Source: CAWEBF01 sp963807235
Lineage (GTDB): Bacteria; Acidobacteriota; Vicinamibacteria; Vicinamibacterales; UBA2999
Direction: 5' to 3'
NCBI GenBank assembly: GCA_963807235.1
Contig: CAWEBF010000017.1
Span: 62,001 to 126,000 of the forward strand
DNA: 64,000 bases
The notes under the pieces are model-generated. The model made no database searches. It saw only the letters and a program-made list of their open reading frames with translations, and was not told the origin of the DNA. Shown in pieces: positions 54,034 through 63,402 of this stretch. Within the stretch, counting starts at the first letter, position 1; every line of letters starts with the position of its first letter. A program made the translations under genes and the position numbers.

Positions 54034-56166
54034 GTGGCACGGCTCCCCTCACCCACCGTTCCCCGCGGCGAATCCGTTCGAACCGCCCGCCGAGGCCTGG
54101 CCCCCGTACGTCCTGCCGCATCCGACCTCCGGGACCCGGCGCTGTATCTCAACCGTGAATTGAGCTGGCTCGAATTCAACGATCGCGTGCTGGCGCAGGC
54201 GTGCGACGTGGCGCACCCGCTGCTCGAGCGCGTGAAGTTCCTGGCCATCGCGGCGGCCAACCTCGACGAGTTCTTCATGATCCGCGTGCCCGTGGCGCTG
54301 CGGCGGCCGTCGTCGGAGGGCCCGCAGCTCACCGGGGACGACGGGCGCGGCAATCTGCGGGACCTGCTGCGCCGCGCGCAGCGCGCCCTCGAGGATCAGG
54401 CACACGTCTGGTACGACCTCAGAACGGCACTCATCGACGAGAACATTCAGGTGCTCGAGCGGAGCGAGTGGACGCCTGGCCAGCGCGAATACCTGGCCGG
54501 CTACTTCGACCGGGAGGTGGCGCCCGCGCTGACGCCCCTCGCGTGCGACCCAGGCCATGAAGGCCCCTCAATTCCCAGCCGCGCGCTGAACCTGCTGCTG
54601 ACGCTACGCACCGGCTTCCGCCTCCGGTACGTGCGCGTCCAGGTGCCCGCCACCGTGGCCCGATTAGTCCCGATGCGGCCGGAACCGCCCGCGCCCGTCA
54701 GGGCCGTGGCGTTCGCGACTCTCGAGGACGTAATCCGCGAGCACGTCGCCTCACTGTTCCCGGGATCGGTGCTTGAAGGCGCGCACGTCTTTCGGGTGCT
54801 CCGCGACACGGATCTGCGGATCGATCACGCGGAGTCCCGCAGCCTCATCGACGCGGTTGAAGGCGGCCTCGGCCGGTTGGGGCGAGGCCTGATCGGATTG
54901 GTGCAGATGGGTCGCGACACGCCACCCGACGTGCGGAGGGCCCTCGTCAGGCACCTCGGGATCGACGATCACCTGGTGTTGACGGCCTCAAGGGTGGGAC
55001 TGAGCGATTGGACCCAGCTGACGTCACTCGCGCGTCCCGATCTGAAGGATCCGCCGCTGGCGCCTGGTACGGCATGGCGGCGCGACGCTTCGCCCGCCGA
55101 GATCTTCGACGACATCGGCAGACGCGACGTGCTGGTGCACCATCCGTTCCAATCCTTCGCCTCGGTTGAAGCGTTCCTCAGGGCCGCCGCTCATGATCCG
55201 GGCGTCGTGGCGATCAAGATGACGCTCTATCGCATCGGCGAGCGATCGAAGCTGCCGCACCTGTTGCTCGACGCCGCCGCAAGGGGCAAACAGGTCACGG
55301 CGCTGGTGGAGCTGAAGGCGCGTTTGGACGAGCGTACCAACGTGGAGTGGGCGCGACGTCTCGAGGCCGGCGGCGTGCAGGTGGTGCACGGCTTCTCGAC
55401 CGTGAAGACGCACGCGAAGGTCTGTCTCGTCGTCCGGCAGGAGCCGGACGGGCTGCGGCACTACGCGCACGCGGGGTCGGGCAACTACAACCCCGAGAGC
55501 AGCGCCGTCTACACGGACCTGGGTCTCTTCACCGCGGATCGCCGATTCACCGCCGACCTGGCGGCGCTCTTCAACGGCCTCACCGGGGGGGCGATTCCGC
55601 GGACGTGCTCGTGTCTGGTCGTGGCGCCGACGGCGCTGCGCGCCGCCCTGTGGGGCCGCGTGCTGCGCGAAATCGAACACGCTCGCGCCGGGCGGTTCGC
55701 GCACCTGATCGTCAAGGTCAACGCCCTGACCGACGATCGCATGATCCGGCTGCTGTACAAGGCGTCTCACGCCGGCGTCCAGGTGGACCTGATCGTCCGG
55801 GGAATGTGCCGGCTGCGGCCGGGGGTGCCCGGTGTCAGCGAGAACATTCGCGTGCGGTCGATCGTCGGCCGTTTCCTGGAACACTCGCGCCTGTACTGGT
55901 TTGCCAACGGCGGCAACGAGGAGCTCTTCATCGGCAGCGCCGACCTCATGGAGCGCAATCTGGGCCGCCGGGTCGAAGTGCTGGCGCCGGTGAACGACCC
56001 GGCGATCAGCGCGCACCTGCGCCACGTGGTCCTCGACGCCTACCTGCGCGACACGGATCGCGCCATGGAACTGGACGCCCAGGGCCTATACCTGCGGCCG
56101 GCGGCCGCCGATGGCGAGCGTTTCAGCGCCCAGCAGTTCTTGATCGACCATTACGCGCGCGGGTAG
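54034..56166 (+). CDS. ppk1: Polyphosphate kinase 1
   Basis: Makes inorganic polyphosphate from ATP. Typical N-terminal block LNRELSWLEFNDRVLAQA and FLAIAAANLDEFFMIRV; catalytic part with GVVAIKMTLYRIGERS, the phospho-His loop STVKTHAKVCLVVR, and SGNYNPESSAVYTDLGLFT. It has 710 residues from GTG at 54034, a normal length. A hairpin lies just after the stop. Confidence 0.95.
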   Translation: MARLPSPTVPRGESVRTARRGLAPVRPAASDLRDPALYLNRELSWLEFNDRVLAQACDVAHPLLERVKFLAIAAANLDEFFMIRVPVALRRPSSEGPQLTGDDGRGNLRDLLRRAQRALEDQAHVWYDLRTALIDENIQVLERSEWTPGQREYLAGYFDREVAPALTPLACDPGHEGPSIPSRALNLLLTLRTGFRLRYVRVQVPATVARLVPMRPEPPAPVRAVAFATLEDVIREHVASLFPGSVLEGAHVFRVLRDTDLRIDHAESRSLIDAVEGGLGRLGRGLIGLVQMGRDTPPDVRRALVRHLGIDDHLVLTASRVGLSDWTQLTSLARPDLKDPPLAPGTAWRRDASPAEIFDDIGRRDVLVHHPFQSFASVEAFLRAAAHDPGVVAIKMTLYRIGERSKLPHLLLDAAARGKQVTALVELKARLDERTNVEWARRLEAGGVQVVHGFSTVKTHAKVCLVVRQEPDGLRHYAHAGSGNYNPESSAVYTDLGLFTADRRFTADLAALFNGLTGGAIPRTCSCLVVAPTALRAALWGRVLREIEHARAGRFAHLIVKVNALTDDRMIRLLYKASHAGVQVDLIVRGMCRLRPGVPGVSENIRVRSIVGRFLEHSRLYWFANGGNEELFIGSADLMERNLGRRVEVLAPVNDPAISAHLRHVVLDAYLRDTDRAMELDAQGLYLRPAAADGERFSAQQFLIDHYARG

Positions 56167-56186
56167 CCCATCCCCGTACAGAAGAA

Positions 56187-56229
56187 GGGCTGCGCTGCCA
56201 GGGCCGAAAAACCCGGCAGAACGCAGCCC
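56187..56229. terminator. Two-way hairpin between converging genes
   Basis: GGGCTGCG-CTGCC pairs with GGCAG-AACGCAGCCC around a loop with five A. It lies between the ppk1 stop and the PEP-CTERM stop. No long T-tract is present, so efficiency is uncertain. Confidence 0.6.
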
Positions 56230-56250
56230 GGAAGACGCGCCGAAGGGGCC

Positions 56251-56787
56251 TTAGCGCCGCGATCTGCGCCGCAAGGCGCGGGCGCCGACACCCGCGAGCG
56301 CCGTGCCGAAGAGCAGCAGCGAGGCCGGCTCAGGCACGGACACGAGCGTCAGGTTCACGAACGTGTTCGCGGTGAATGGGAGACCCGCCCAGTTGATCCG
56401 GAGCAGGTTATCAGCGATCGTGAAGTCGCCGAGATCGAGTCCGACCATGTTGGTGTTGAGGATGACGCTCCCCAGGCCGGTGAAGCCGGTAATCTCGATT
56501 CCGTTGAACGACGAGGCAGTCCAGGTGCTGGCGCTCTGGAAGTCGATCGCAATCGAATCGTTGCCGAAGTCGATGTTCGTCCGCGGATCACCTACCGGAT
56601 ACCCGATCAGCTCCACGCCGGCGCCGATCAGCACGTTCTGCGGCGCGTTGAAGTACGTGCCGAGATTCGGAAATACGTAGCCGATCGAGATGGTGTCGCC
56701 GATGGCAATCACGGCAGCCTTGGCAGGGGCGGCGACCGTCAGAAACGCGAGTGCAGCAAGTGCCACGACCGCTTTGGTAAATCTCAT
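56251..56787 (-). CDS. PEP-CTERM sorted surface protein
   Basis: Secreted protein with an N-terminal signal (VVALAALAFLTVAAPAKA) and a C-terminal sorting signal (VPEPASLLLFGTALAGVGAR then an Arg-rich tail). This is the substrate signature of exosortase, which releases such proteins to the exopolysaccharide layer. The 178-residue body is beta-rich and low in charge. No exosortase gene is in the window. A sigma-54 promoter lies upstream. Confidence 0.92.
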   Translation of the reverse strand: MRFTKAVVALAALAFLTVAAPAKAAVIAIGDTISIGYVFPNLGTYFNAPQNVLIGAGVELIGYPVGDPRTNIDFGNDSIAIDFQSASTWTASSFNGIEITGFTGLGSVILNTNMVGLDLGDFTIADNLLRINWAGLPFTANTFVNLTLVSVPEPASLLLFGTALAGVGARALRRRSRR

Positions 56788-56854
56788 GGTGGATTCCTCA
56801 GTCGCCTCAGCGTGTTAAATGCAAAACTCGTTGACAGGAACTACGCGCTAGTTC

Positions 56855-56869
56855 GCAAGGCTAGTGCCA
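56855..56869 (-). promoter_or_regulatory. Sigma-54 promoter of PEP-CTERM gene
   Basis: On the minus strand TGGCAC, five bases, TTGC match the -24/-12 consensus with exact spacing. The predicted start is about 56 bases before the ATG. Confidence 0.78.
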
Positions 56870-56879
56870 CCACAGCAGT

Positions 56880-56894
56880 GGATTGGGGTAATCC
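56880..56894. promoter_or_regulatory. Candidate upstream activator site
   Basis: GGATT, five bases, AATCC is a perfect inverted repeat just upstream of the sigma-54 promoter, though closer than most enhancer sites. Confidence 0.35.
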
Positions 56895-57031
56895 CGTCTA
56901 ATTCATAGAACATCAGTCACTTACGACTCTTGATGCGGCTGCGTCGCCATCCACGTCCGGGCACATAGTTACGCTGTCGGCTGACTTCAGTCGCCTTGCC
57001 ACCGGCCATCGCGGTCTCAACGCCCTCCGGG

Positions 57032-57259
57032 TCAAAGCCAAAGCCAGGCGGTTACGACGGCCGCAAACGCCAGCACGCCGAACAGCGGAAACACCAGCAT
57101 CGCGGCAACAAGCAAGATGGAGATGATGACCGCGAAGGCCGCGACGCCAAGCGGCCACGAGAGAGCGATCACCAGTCGGGCGAGGGGGCGCGCGTCGGTC
57201 AACAGCAGGCCGGCGAAGACGCCGACGGCGTAGATCGCCAGCGCGAAACCCACGCGCAC
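57032..57259 (-). CDS. Small hydrophobic membrane protein
   Basis: A 75-residue protein with two or three membrane helices (FALAIYAVGVFAGLLLTD, WPLGVAAFAVIISILLVAAM). Start GTG at 57259. It has no recognised motif, but the strong hydrophobicity and lack of stops support a real gene. It could be a spurious frame. Confidence 0.5.
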   Translation of the reverse strand: MRVGFALAIYAVGVFAGLLLTDARPLARLVIALSWPLGVAAFAVIISILLVAAMLVFPLFGVLAFAAVVTAWLWL

Positions 57260-57365
57260 ATCGTATCCCCGGTCGGCAGCTTCAAGCTCGAACCGCTGGG
57301 TGCGCTACCATCCCGGGCTGACGCTGGCGGGAGTGTTCCGCGCCGCGCCCAAGGGAGGGCAAGGC

Positions 57366-58325
57366 ATGAAGGCGATCGTGGTCAGGCAGTTCGGAGGCCC
57401 GGAGGTGATGGCACTGGAGGACCCGCCGGAGCCGTCCCCAGGTTCGGGCCAGGTCACGATTCGCGTGCGCGCCGTGGGCGTCAACCCGGTGGACACCTAC
57501 ATCCGCTCGGGCACCTACGCGCGCAAGCCCACCCTTCCGTACACGCCGGGGACCGACGTCGCGGGCACGATCGACGCCGTAGGCGCCGGCGTCACCCGCG
57601 TCCGGCCCGGCGAACGCGTCTACGCGCATGGGGCTGTGGGCGGGTACGCCGAGGTGGCGCTCTGCGAGGAGTGGCAGGTTCATCGCCTGCCCGATCGCGT
57701 GTCGTTCTCCCAGGGCGCGGCGATGGGCGTGCCCTATGCCACGGCCTGGCGCGCGCTCTTCATCCGCGCGCACGCACGCGCCGGCGACATCGTGCTGATC
57801 CACGGCGGCAGCGGCGGCGTGGGCACGGCCGCGGTGCAGATCGCCCGGTCACACGGCATGCAGGTGATTGCGACGGCCGGCACCGCCGAGGGCCAGGCCC
57901 TCGTCAAGGCGCAGGGCGCGCACCACGTTCTCAACCACCGCGATGCGGACTACATGCTGCAGATTCCGGCGCTGACCGGTGGCCACGGCGTGGACGTGGT
58001 GCTGGAGATGCTGGCCAACGTGAACCTGGACCGCGACCTCGACGTGGTGGCGCCCGGCGGCCGCGTGGTGGTCATCGGCAACCGGGGCCGCGTGGAGATC
58101 GATCCCCGCAAAGCGATGGGCAAGGACGCCGCCATCCTGGGCATGACGCTCTTCAACGCCACGCGCGCCGAGTTCCACGAGATCCACGCCGGATTGACAG
58201 CCGGCCTGGAGGCTGGCACCCTGACGCCCGTCGTCGCGCGCGAGCTGCCGCTGGCCGATGCGGTGAAGTCGCACATCGCCGTGATGGAACCTGGAGCGCT
58301 GGGGAAGATCGTTCTCGTGCCGTGA
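57366..58325 (+). CDS. NADPH:quinone oxidoreductase (zeta-crystallin-like)
   Basis: Zinc-free medium-chain dehydrogenase. The N-terminal part (VRQFGGPEVMALEDPPEP, VGVNPVDTYIRSGTY, YTPGTDVAGTIDAVGAG) and the NADPH loop (VLIHGGSGGVGTAAVQIARS) are typical. ATG at 57366 with GGAGGG upstream gives 319 residues. It probably reduces quinones or reactive alkenals. An ACAATTC array follows the stop at once. Confidence 0.92.
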   Translation: MKAIVVRQFGGPEVMALEDPPEPSPGSGQVTIRVRAVGVNPVDTYIRSGTYARKPTLPYTPGTDVAGTIDAVGAGVTRVRPGERVYAHGAVGGYAEVALCEEWQVHRLPDRVSFSQGAAMGVPYATAWRALFIRAHARAGDIVLIHGGSGGVGTAAVQIARSHGMQVIATAGTAEGQALVKAQGAHHVLNHRDADYMLQIPALTGGHGVDVVLEMLANVNLDRDLDVVAPGGRVVVIGNRGRVEIDPRKAMGKDAAILGMTLFNATRAEFHEIHAGLTAGLEAGTLTPVVARELPLADAVKSHIAVMEPGALGKIVLVP

Positions 58326-58402
58326 CAATGCACAATTCACAATTCACAATTCACAAACTGCGGGCCTGGGGCCGAGCCGGAGCCTGGAGCCTGGAGCCCA
58401 AC
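58326..58402. repeat. Heptanucleotide arrays, ACAATTC then GCCTGGA words
   Basis: Three ACAATTC words follow the oxidoreductase stop (58332-58357), then CACAAACTGCGGG, then GCCTGGA words. The last GGAG at 58393-58396 lies six bases before the next ATG and is probably its Shine-Dalgarno site. Confidence 0.8.
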
Positions 58403-59648
58403 ATGACGTTCACTGCGTCTCGTATTCGTCCTCGTGTTCTCGGCCGTTATTGCCGGTGCGGCGCTTCCCACGTCAAAGCCCGAGGACGTCGGCTTCTCCT
58501 CCAAGCGGCTGGAGCAGATCACGCCGCTGGTCAAGCGGCACGTGGACGCGGGGGACCTGTCGGGCGCCGTGACGCTCGTGGCCCGCAAGGGCAAGGTGGT
58601 GCACCTCGAGGCGCACGGCCAGATGGACCTGGAAGCGAAGAAGCCGATGCAGACGGGCACGCTCTTCCGCATGGCGTCGATGACCAAGCCGATCACCGCC
58701 GTCGCCATCCTGATGCTCATGGAGCAGGGACAGCTGATCCTCGGTGACCCGGTCTCGAAGTTCATCCCGGAGTTCGCCAACGGCAAGGTGGCCGAGTGGA
58801 ACCAGCCCACCGACCCGCGCGGCGCGGGCCTGCGGCTCGTGCCCGTGCACCGGGAGATGACGCTGCAGGATCTGCTGACGCACACCGCGGGGATGACGGT
58901 GGCCGCGGAAGGACCCGCCGGGGAACACTTCGCGCGCCTGAAGATCGCTCCCGGCGCCTCGCTGGCCGAGCGCGTGAAGGCGTGGGGCACCGTGCCGCTC
59001 AACTTCCAGCCGGGAACCGAATGGCAGTACACCGGCGGCCCCGGCTTCGACACGCTGGGACGCGTGGTGGAGATCGTGAGCGGGATGACGCTCGAGGAAT
59101 TCTTCGAGCGCCGCATCTTCCAGCCGCTGGGCATGCGCGACACGTTCTTCCGCGTGCCCGCAGGGCGAGCGGCCGAAGTCGCCGCCAGCTACGACCGTGT
59201 AAAGGGCGTGCTGACGCGCGGGGCCGCCGGGCCCGCGGAGCCGGCGTATTTCAGCGGCGGCGGCGGTCTGGTGGGCAACGCCTCCGACTACTTCACCTTC
59301 AGCCAGATGCTCCTCAACGGCGGGCAGCTGAACGGCGTGCGCATCCTGAGCCGGAAGAGCGTGGAGCTGATGACCGACAACGCCATCGGCGATCTGGACC
59401 TGCGCAACTACATCAGCCAGGAGCACGACCTGAAGGGATACGGCTTCGGGCTCGGCGTCCGCGTGCGCAAGAGCTCGGGCCGCACGGGCTGGCTGGGCAG
59501 CAAGGGCGACTTCGGCTGGGCAGGGGCGAGAGGGACCTACTTCTGGGTGGATCCGGTCGAGCAGGTGATCGGGATCATCATGATGCAGACGCGCGTGCTG
59601 CGCCTGCGCACCGAGTTCCCGAACGTGGTGTACACCGCGCTCGAGTAG
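58403..59648 (+). pseudogene. Exported class C beta-lactamase-like serine hydrolase, frameshifted at signal peptide
   Basis: Serine hydrolase of the beta-lactamase/esterase (EstB-like) family. The active-site SMTKP (S-x-x-K) is in FRMASMTKPITAVAIL, and the Tyr motif region is TEWQYTGGPGFDTLGRV. The body runs in one frame from 58434. ATG at 58403 with one base removed near 58417 gives a good signal peptide (MTFTALVFVLVFSAVIAGA); otherwise the start would be GTG at 58434. Probably a periplasmic esterase or peptidase rather than a resistance enzyme. Confidence 0.87.
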
Positions 59649-59672
59649 GCCGGAACGGCCGGGGCGCCAGGG

Positions 59673-60092
59673 TCAGTTTCCCCATCGCAGTACTTCGAGG
59701 CGAACCCTGGTGCGGCCCTGCCGGATAAAGCCGAGGTTCTCGGCCGCCCCGGAAGACACGTCGATCACCACTCCCTGGGCGCGGGGACCCTTGGCCGGAC
59801 CGCGATCCACTACCCGCAGCTCGACCCGTCGATTATTGGCAAGATTCGTAACCCGAACGACGGTTCCGAACGGATACGTGGGGTGGGCGGCGACCATCGC
59901 CGTCTCGTCGAAGGGGATGCCGCTCGCGGTCCGCTTGCCCTCGAATCCTGACCCGTAATACGACGCAAGACCCTGTCGAACCTCGAGAACGCGCGGTGCC
60001 GTAGCCGGGGGCGCGGGCGGCGTCGATCGAGCCGCGCACGCCGACAGGAGCAGCGCAAGCGGCAGCACGAGCCCGACGAAGGCGCTTCGCAT
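59673..60092 (-). CDS. RlpA-like double-psi beta-barrel lipoprotein
   Basis: Outer-membrane lipoprotein with lipobox in LALLLSACAA. The RlpA barrel is complete: GLASYYGSGFEGKRTASG, TYPFGTVVRVTNLANNR and VVDRGPAKGPR with the catalytic Asp. RlpA proteins cut or bind denuded glycan strands at division sites. There is no SPOR domain, and 139 residues is short. ATG at 60092; it diverges from the ParB-like gene. Confidence 0.88.
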   Translation of the reverse strand: MRSAFVGLVLPLALLLSACAARSTPPAPPATAPRVLEVRQGLASYYGSGFEGKRTASGIPFDETAMVAAHPTYPFGTVVRVTNLANNRRVELRVVDRGPAKGPRAQGVVIDVSSGAAENLGFIRQGRTRVRLEVLRWGN

Positions 60093-60119
60093 CTGATGCG
60101 ACTGTGCACAGGGGATACC

Positions 60120-61094
60120 ATGGGCGAGACTCGACTGGCGATGGCCAAGAAGAAGACAACGACGCGGCGAAAGAAAGCCGCGCCGAAATCGGTCGGCCTC
60201 ACGGCGGACGCGTTGCGCACGGCCGGTGACACACGCGAGGTCCGCGAGCTGGCTGCCCGCGTGGAGGAGGACGGAGGCGCAGTGCTCGGGACCTATGGCG
60301 ATCCCTTCGGAGGTACGCCGGTCCTCCTGGTCGCGCTGCCGATCGATGCCGTCGAGCCGACGCCGTATCAACGCGATCCATCGGAGCCGCACGTCAAGCG
60401 GCTGATGACGGTGATCGAGAAGGTCGGCCGTTTTCTCGATCCGCTCGTCATCGTGCGCAATGACCAAGGCTATTGGACGCCGAACGGGAACCACCGGCTG
60501 CAGGCGATGCGGAAGCTGGGCGCGAAGACGATCACCGGCCTGCTCGTGCCGGAATCGGACGTGGCTTTCAAGATTCTTGCACTGAACACCGAGAAGGCGC
60601 ACAACGTAAAAGAGAAGTCGCTCGAGACGATCCGGATGTTGCGCGCGCTGGCCGGGCGGGGCGTGGGTCGTGAGAGCGACTATGCGTTCGAGTTCGAACA
60701 GGCGTCGTATCTCACGCTCGGCGCTGCATACGAGCAGCGTCGAAGCCTCAGCGGCGGCGCGTACAGTTCGCTGCTTCGCCGGATAGAGGACTTCCTCGAC
60801 CAGTCCCTCCCCAAAGCGGTGCGCGAGCGCGAGCGCCGAGCCGCGAAGCTGCTCGAGCTCGACGATGCCGTGTCGAGCGTAGTGGCGGCGCTGAAGGAAC
60901 GCGGGCTGACCAGTCCCTATCTGAAGCCATTCGTCATCGCACGCGTCAATCCGATCCGATTCTCAAAGGCGACCGAGTTCGACTTCAACGAGGTCATGGA
61001 CAAGACGATCGCCGCGGCCACTCGCTTCAAGGTGGACCGTGTGCGCCAGGAAGACGTCGCCCGGATCGGAGGCGGTCCGCCAGAAGAGGATTGA
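60120..61094 (+). CDS. Orphan ParB N-terminal-domain protein
   Basis: A Lys-rich start (MAKKKTTTRRKKA) precedes a ParB/Srx-fold domain (LPIDAVEPTPYQRDPSEPHV, PLVIVRNDQGYWTPNGNHRL). The usual ParB box GERRxRA is replaced by NGNHRLQAM. A long helical C-terminal region follows. No ParA gene is nearby. ParB-fold proteins are CTPases, nucleases or regulators; which applies here cannot be told. ATG at 60120 chosen for AGGGGAT upstream; an in-frame ATG lies at 60141. Confidence 0.8.
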   Translation: MGETRLAMAKKKTTTRRKKAAPKSVGLTADALRTAGDTREVRELAARVEEDGGAVLGTYGDPFGGTPVLLVALPIDAVEPTPYQRDPSEPHVKRLMTVIEKVGRFLDPLVIVRNDQGYWTPNGNHRLQAMRKLGAKTITGLLVPESDVAFKILALNTEKAHNVKEKSLETIRMLRALAGRGVGRESDYAFEFEQASYLTLGAAYEQRRSLSGGAYSSLLRRIEDFLDQSLPKAVRERERRAAKLLELDDAVSSVVAALKERGLTSPYLKPFVIARVNPIRFSKATEFDFNEVMDKTIAAATRFKVDRVRQEDVARIGGGPPEED

Positions 61095-61108
61095 AGGCGG
61101 CTCGAGGC

Positions 61109-62119
61109 CTATTTCTTCAGTACGTGGCGCTCGAGCATCTGGCGCCGCACCACGGCGCCGTAGACGTTGCCCTGCGCGTCCACGCCCAGGCCCTCGGCAC
61201 CCGAATGATCGGCCACCGTGGACTCCATGTCCTCGATGAACGCCGTCACGCTGCCGTCGCGAGCGCTGCCGATGCGGATGCCCTTCTTGATGCCCGGCAG
61301 TTCCTTCGCGCCCGTGTCGGGGCCGGACTCCGAGTCGGTGACGTAGATACGGTCGTCGGCGGTAATCGTGATTCCACTGGGCCGCCCGAACTGGCGCCAC
61401 TCGTCGATGAACGTGCCGTCCTGGTCGAAGATCTGGATGCGGTTGTTCTCGCGGTCGCCCACGAACACGCGGCCGCGTGAGTCGAGAGCGATCGTGTGCG
61501 GCTCGCTGATTTCGCCGCGGCCGGAGCCCTTCTTCCCCCACTCCTTGATGTAGCGGCCGTCCCTGGTGAACCGGACCACGCGGTTGTTCTTGCCGTTGCG
61601 GTGGCTGTCGGTCACGAAGATGTCGCCGCTCGGAGCCACCACGACGTCGGTCGGCTGATCGAAGAGGTCCTGGCTCGAGCCGCTCACGCCCGCCTTGCCC
61701 AGCGTCATCAGCACGCGGCCGTCGGGGTTGAACTTGAACACCTGGTGGCCCTTGCCATCGGCCCCGCGGGCATCGGTGACCCACAGGTTGCCGTCGCGGT
61801 CCACGGTGGCGCCGTGGGGGAACACGAACATGCCCTCGCCCCAGGTCTTGAGCAGCGTCCCCTTCGCGTCGTACTTGAGGATCGGCGGCTCCATGCGCCC
61901 GGCGCACGAATTGGCGAAGCAGCGATGGATGACGTAGATCACGCCGCCGGGCCCGGGCTCGACTGCCGTCACCGCGGCCCACTTCATGCCGGCCGGCAGC
62001 TGCCCCCAGTCGCGTGTGGTCGTGTACGGCTGAGGCAGATCATTCCGAGGAGCACTTGATTGAGCGGATGCGACCGCGACCAACGCGATCGACATGGCCG
62101 CGAGAGTCAGGGACTTCAT
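61109..62119 (-). CDS. Secreted NHL-repeat beta-propeller protein
   Basis: Signal peptide (LTLAAMSIALVAVASAQ), then NHL-type propeller blades (FPHGATVDRDGNLWVTDARG, DQPTDVVVAPSGDIFVTDSH, EPHTIALDSRGRVFVGDREN). This fold is shared with peptidyl-alpha-hydroxyglycine alpha-amidating lyase, but catalytic residues cannot be confirmed. ATG at 62119 is behind GGAGGAG with good spacing; the longer frame begins inside the repeat array. Confidence 0.87.
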   Translation of the reverse strand: MKSLTLAAMSIALVAVASAQSSAPRNDLPQPYTTTRDWGQLPAGMKWAAVTAVEPGPGGVIYVIHRCFANSCAGRMEPPILKYDAKGTLLKTWGEGMFVFPHGATVDRDGNLWVTDARGADGKGHQVFKFNPDGRVLMTLGKAGVSGSSQDLFDQPTDVVVAPSGDIFVTDSHRNGKNNRVVRFTRDGRYIKEWGKKGSGRGEISEPHTIALDSRGRVFVGDRENNRIQIFDQDGTFIDEWRQFGRPSGITITADDRIYVTDSESGPDTGAKELPGIKKGIRIGSARDGSVTAFIEDMESTVADHSGAEGLGVDAQGNVYGAVVRRQMLERHVLKK

Positions 62120-62137
62120 GTGCGCTCCTCCTGCATT

Positions 62138-62219
62138 CAAATTCACAATGCTCAATTCACAAGTCACAAACTGCAGTTCCGGCCTTCTTTGTGAATTGTG
62201 AATTGTGAATTGTGACTTG
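62138..62219. repeat. Inverted pair of ACAATTC arrays around a 12-mer core
   Basis: The left arm 62138-62170 and right arm 62188-62219 are imperfect reverse complements built of AATTCAC-type words. The loop reads CTGCAGTTCCGG, the reverse complement of CCGGAACTGCAG in the loop of the other array hairpin at 25904-25994. Confidence 0.85.
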
Positions 62220-62224
62220 ACGCT

Positions 62225-63266
62225 CTACCTCCCGCGACTCAACTCCTCATCGATCGCCGCGACGAACACCTCGTACGGCTGCGCGCCGGACAACCGCCGG
62301 CCGTTGATGAAGACGGTCGGCGTGGAGTTCACGCCCAGGGCGGTGCCCTGCGACACGCCGTCGCGCACGCGCTCGCCGTACTTGGACGAATCGAGACACG
62401 CTGTCGAACTTCGCGGCGTCGAGGCCCAGATCGCTGGCGTGCTTCTTCAGGTCCGCGGGCTGGAGCGACTGCTGGTTCGCGAACAGCCGGTCGTGATACT
62501 CCCAGTACTTGCCCTGTTCGCCGGCGCAGTGCCCGGCCTCGCCCGCCTTGAACGCCTGCGGGTGGATCTGCGTCAGCGGAAAGTCCTTCCACACGATCCG
62601 CAGCTTGTCGCCATAGGTGTCGCGCAGCCGCTTGAGCGTCGGCTCGACGCGCTGGCAGAACGGGCACTGGAAGTCGGAGAACTCCACGAGCGTGACGGGC
62701 GCCGACGCGGGGCCGAGCGCCGGATCGGTGGCCGCCAAGGCAACGGTCATCCGCGGCGCGTCGAGCGACACGCGAATCGCCGGCCCGGCCTTCTTCAGCT
62801 CCGCGATCAGCGCCTGACGCGCCGTCTCGCGCTGCTGGTCGGCAAGATACCGGTTGATCGCCGGCGTCATCTGCTCCAGCGACCGTCCCTGCATCTGGTT
62901 GATGTTCGACTGGTAGAACGTCACCACTTCGGCGTCGGTGACCGGCTTGATGCGCTTGCCGATCTCCGACTCCACGTAGGCGTCGGGGCTCATGCCCTTC
63001 TTCTTCGCCTCCTCCGCCAGCAGCATGTCGGCAATCATGTTCTCGAGCGCGGTGCGGCGGCCGTCGTAGAGCGCCTGCAGCGCCTCGGCGTGCTGGGCCG
63101 CGTCGGTGGCGCGCCACTTCTCGTCCAGCTCGCGAACGGTGATCGACCGGTCGCCAATCCGGGCGGCCACGTCGCCGGCGCCGGCAATCGCCGCGGGCTG
63201 CTGGGCCGGTGTCGTCGAACACGCCAGGAGGAGCGCCGCCGGCGTCAGGAACAGGGCTGTCTTCAT
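62225..63266 (-). pseudogene. Lipoprotein with SurA-like N-domain and DsbA-like thioredoxin domain, frameshifted
   Basis: Lipobox in AALLLACSTT. Residues about 35-150 form a helical SurA/PrsA-like chaperone segment (NMIADMLLAEEAKKKGMSPD). Then comes a thioredoxin-fold domain with redox motif CPFC in VEFSDFQCPFCQRVEPT. One extra base near 62394 shifts the frame; the next frame gives DSSKYGERVRDGV, then STPTVFINGRRL with the cis-Pro, and ends at TAG 62225-62227. Envelope disulfide oxidoreductase or isomerase. Confidence 0.85.
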
Positions 63267-63342
63267 GGATGAAATCATACTAGCGAGGCTTCGCCTGACC
63301 GCCCAGAAACGGACGAGTCCGCCTCGTAGGGCAGCGTCTTTG

Positions 63343-63361
63343 GCCCGCACTTCGTGCGGGC
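63343..63361. other. Perfect hairpin in intergenic gap
   Basis: GCCCGCAC and GTGCGGGC flank a three-base loop between two leftward genes. There is no T-tract, so it may be a processing site or weak terminator. Confidence 0.45.
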
Positions 63362-63402
63362 GGAGAACTTGACCATACGGCCAGAATCCTACCAATCAGT
63401 TT

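Noticed and set aside
56996..58747. Long + strand frame over the quinone oxidoreductase
   Set aside because: Out of frame with the conserved dehydrogenase; Arg/Gly-rich shadow.
58403..59648. Antibiotic-resistance beta-lactamase
   Set aside because: The S-x-x-K motif is shared by esterases and peptidases, the Tyr motif is atypical and there is no resistance context.
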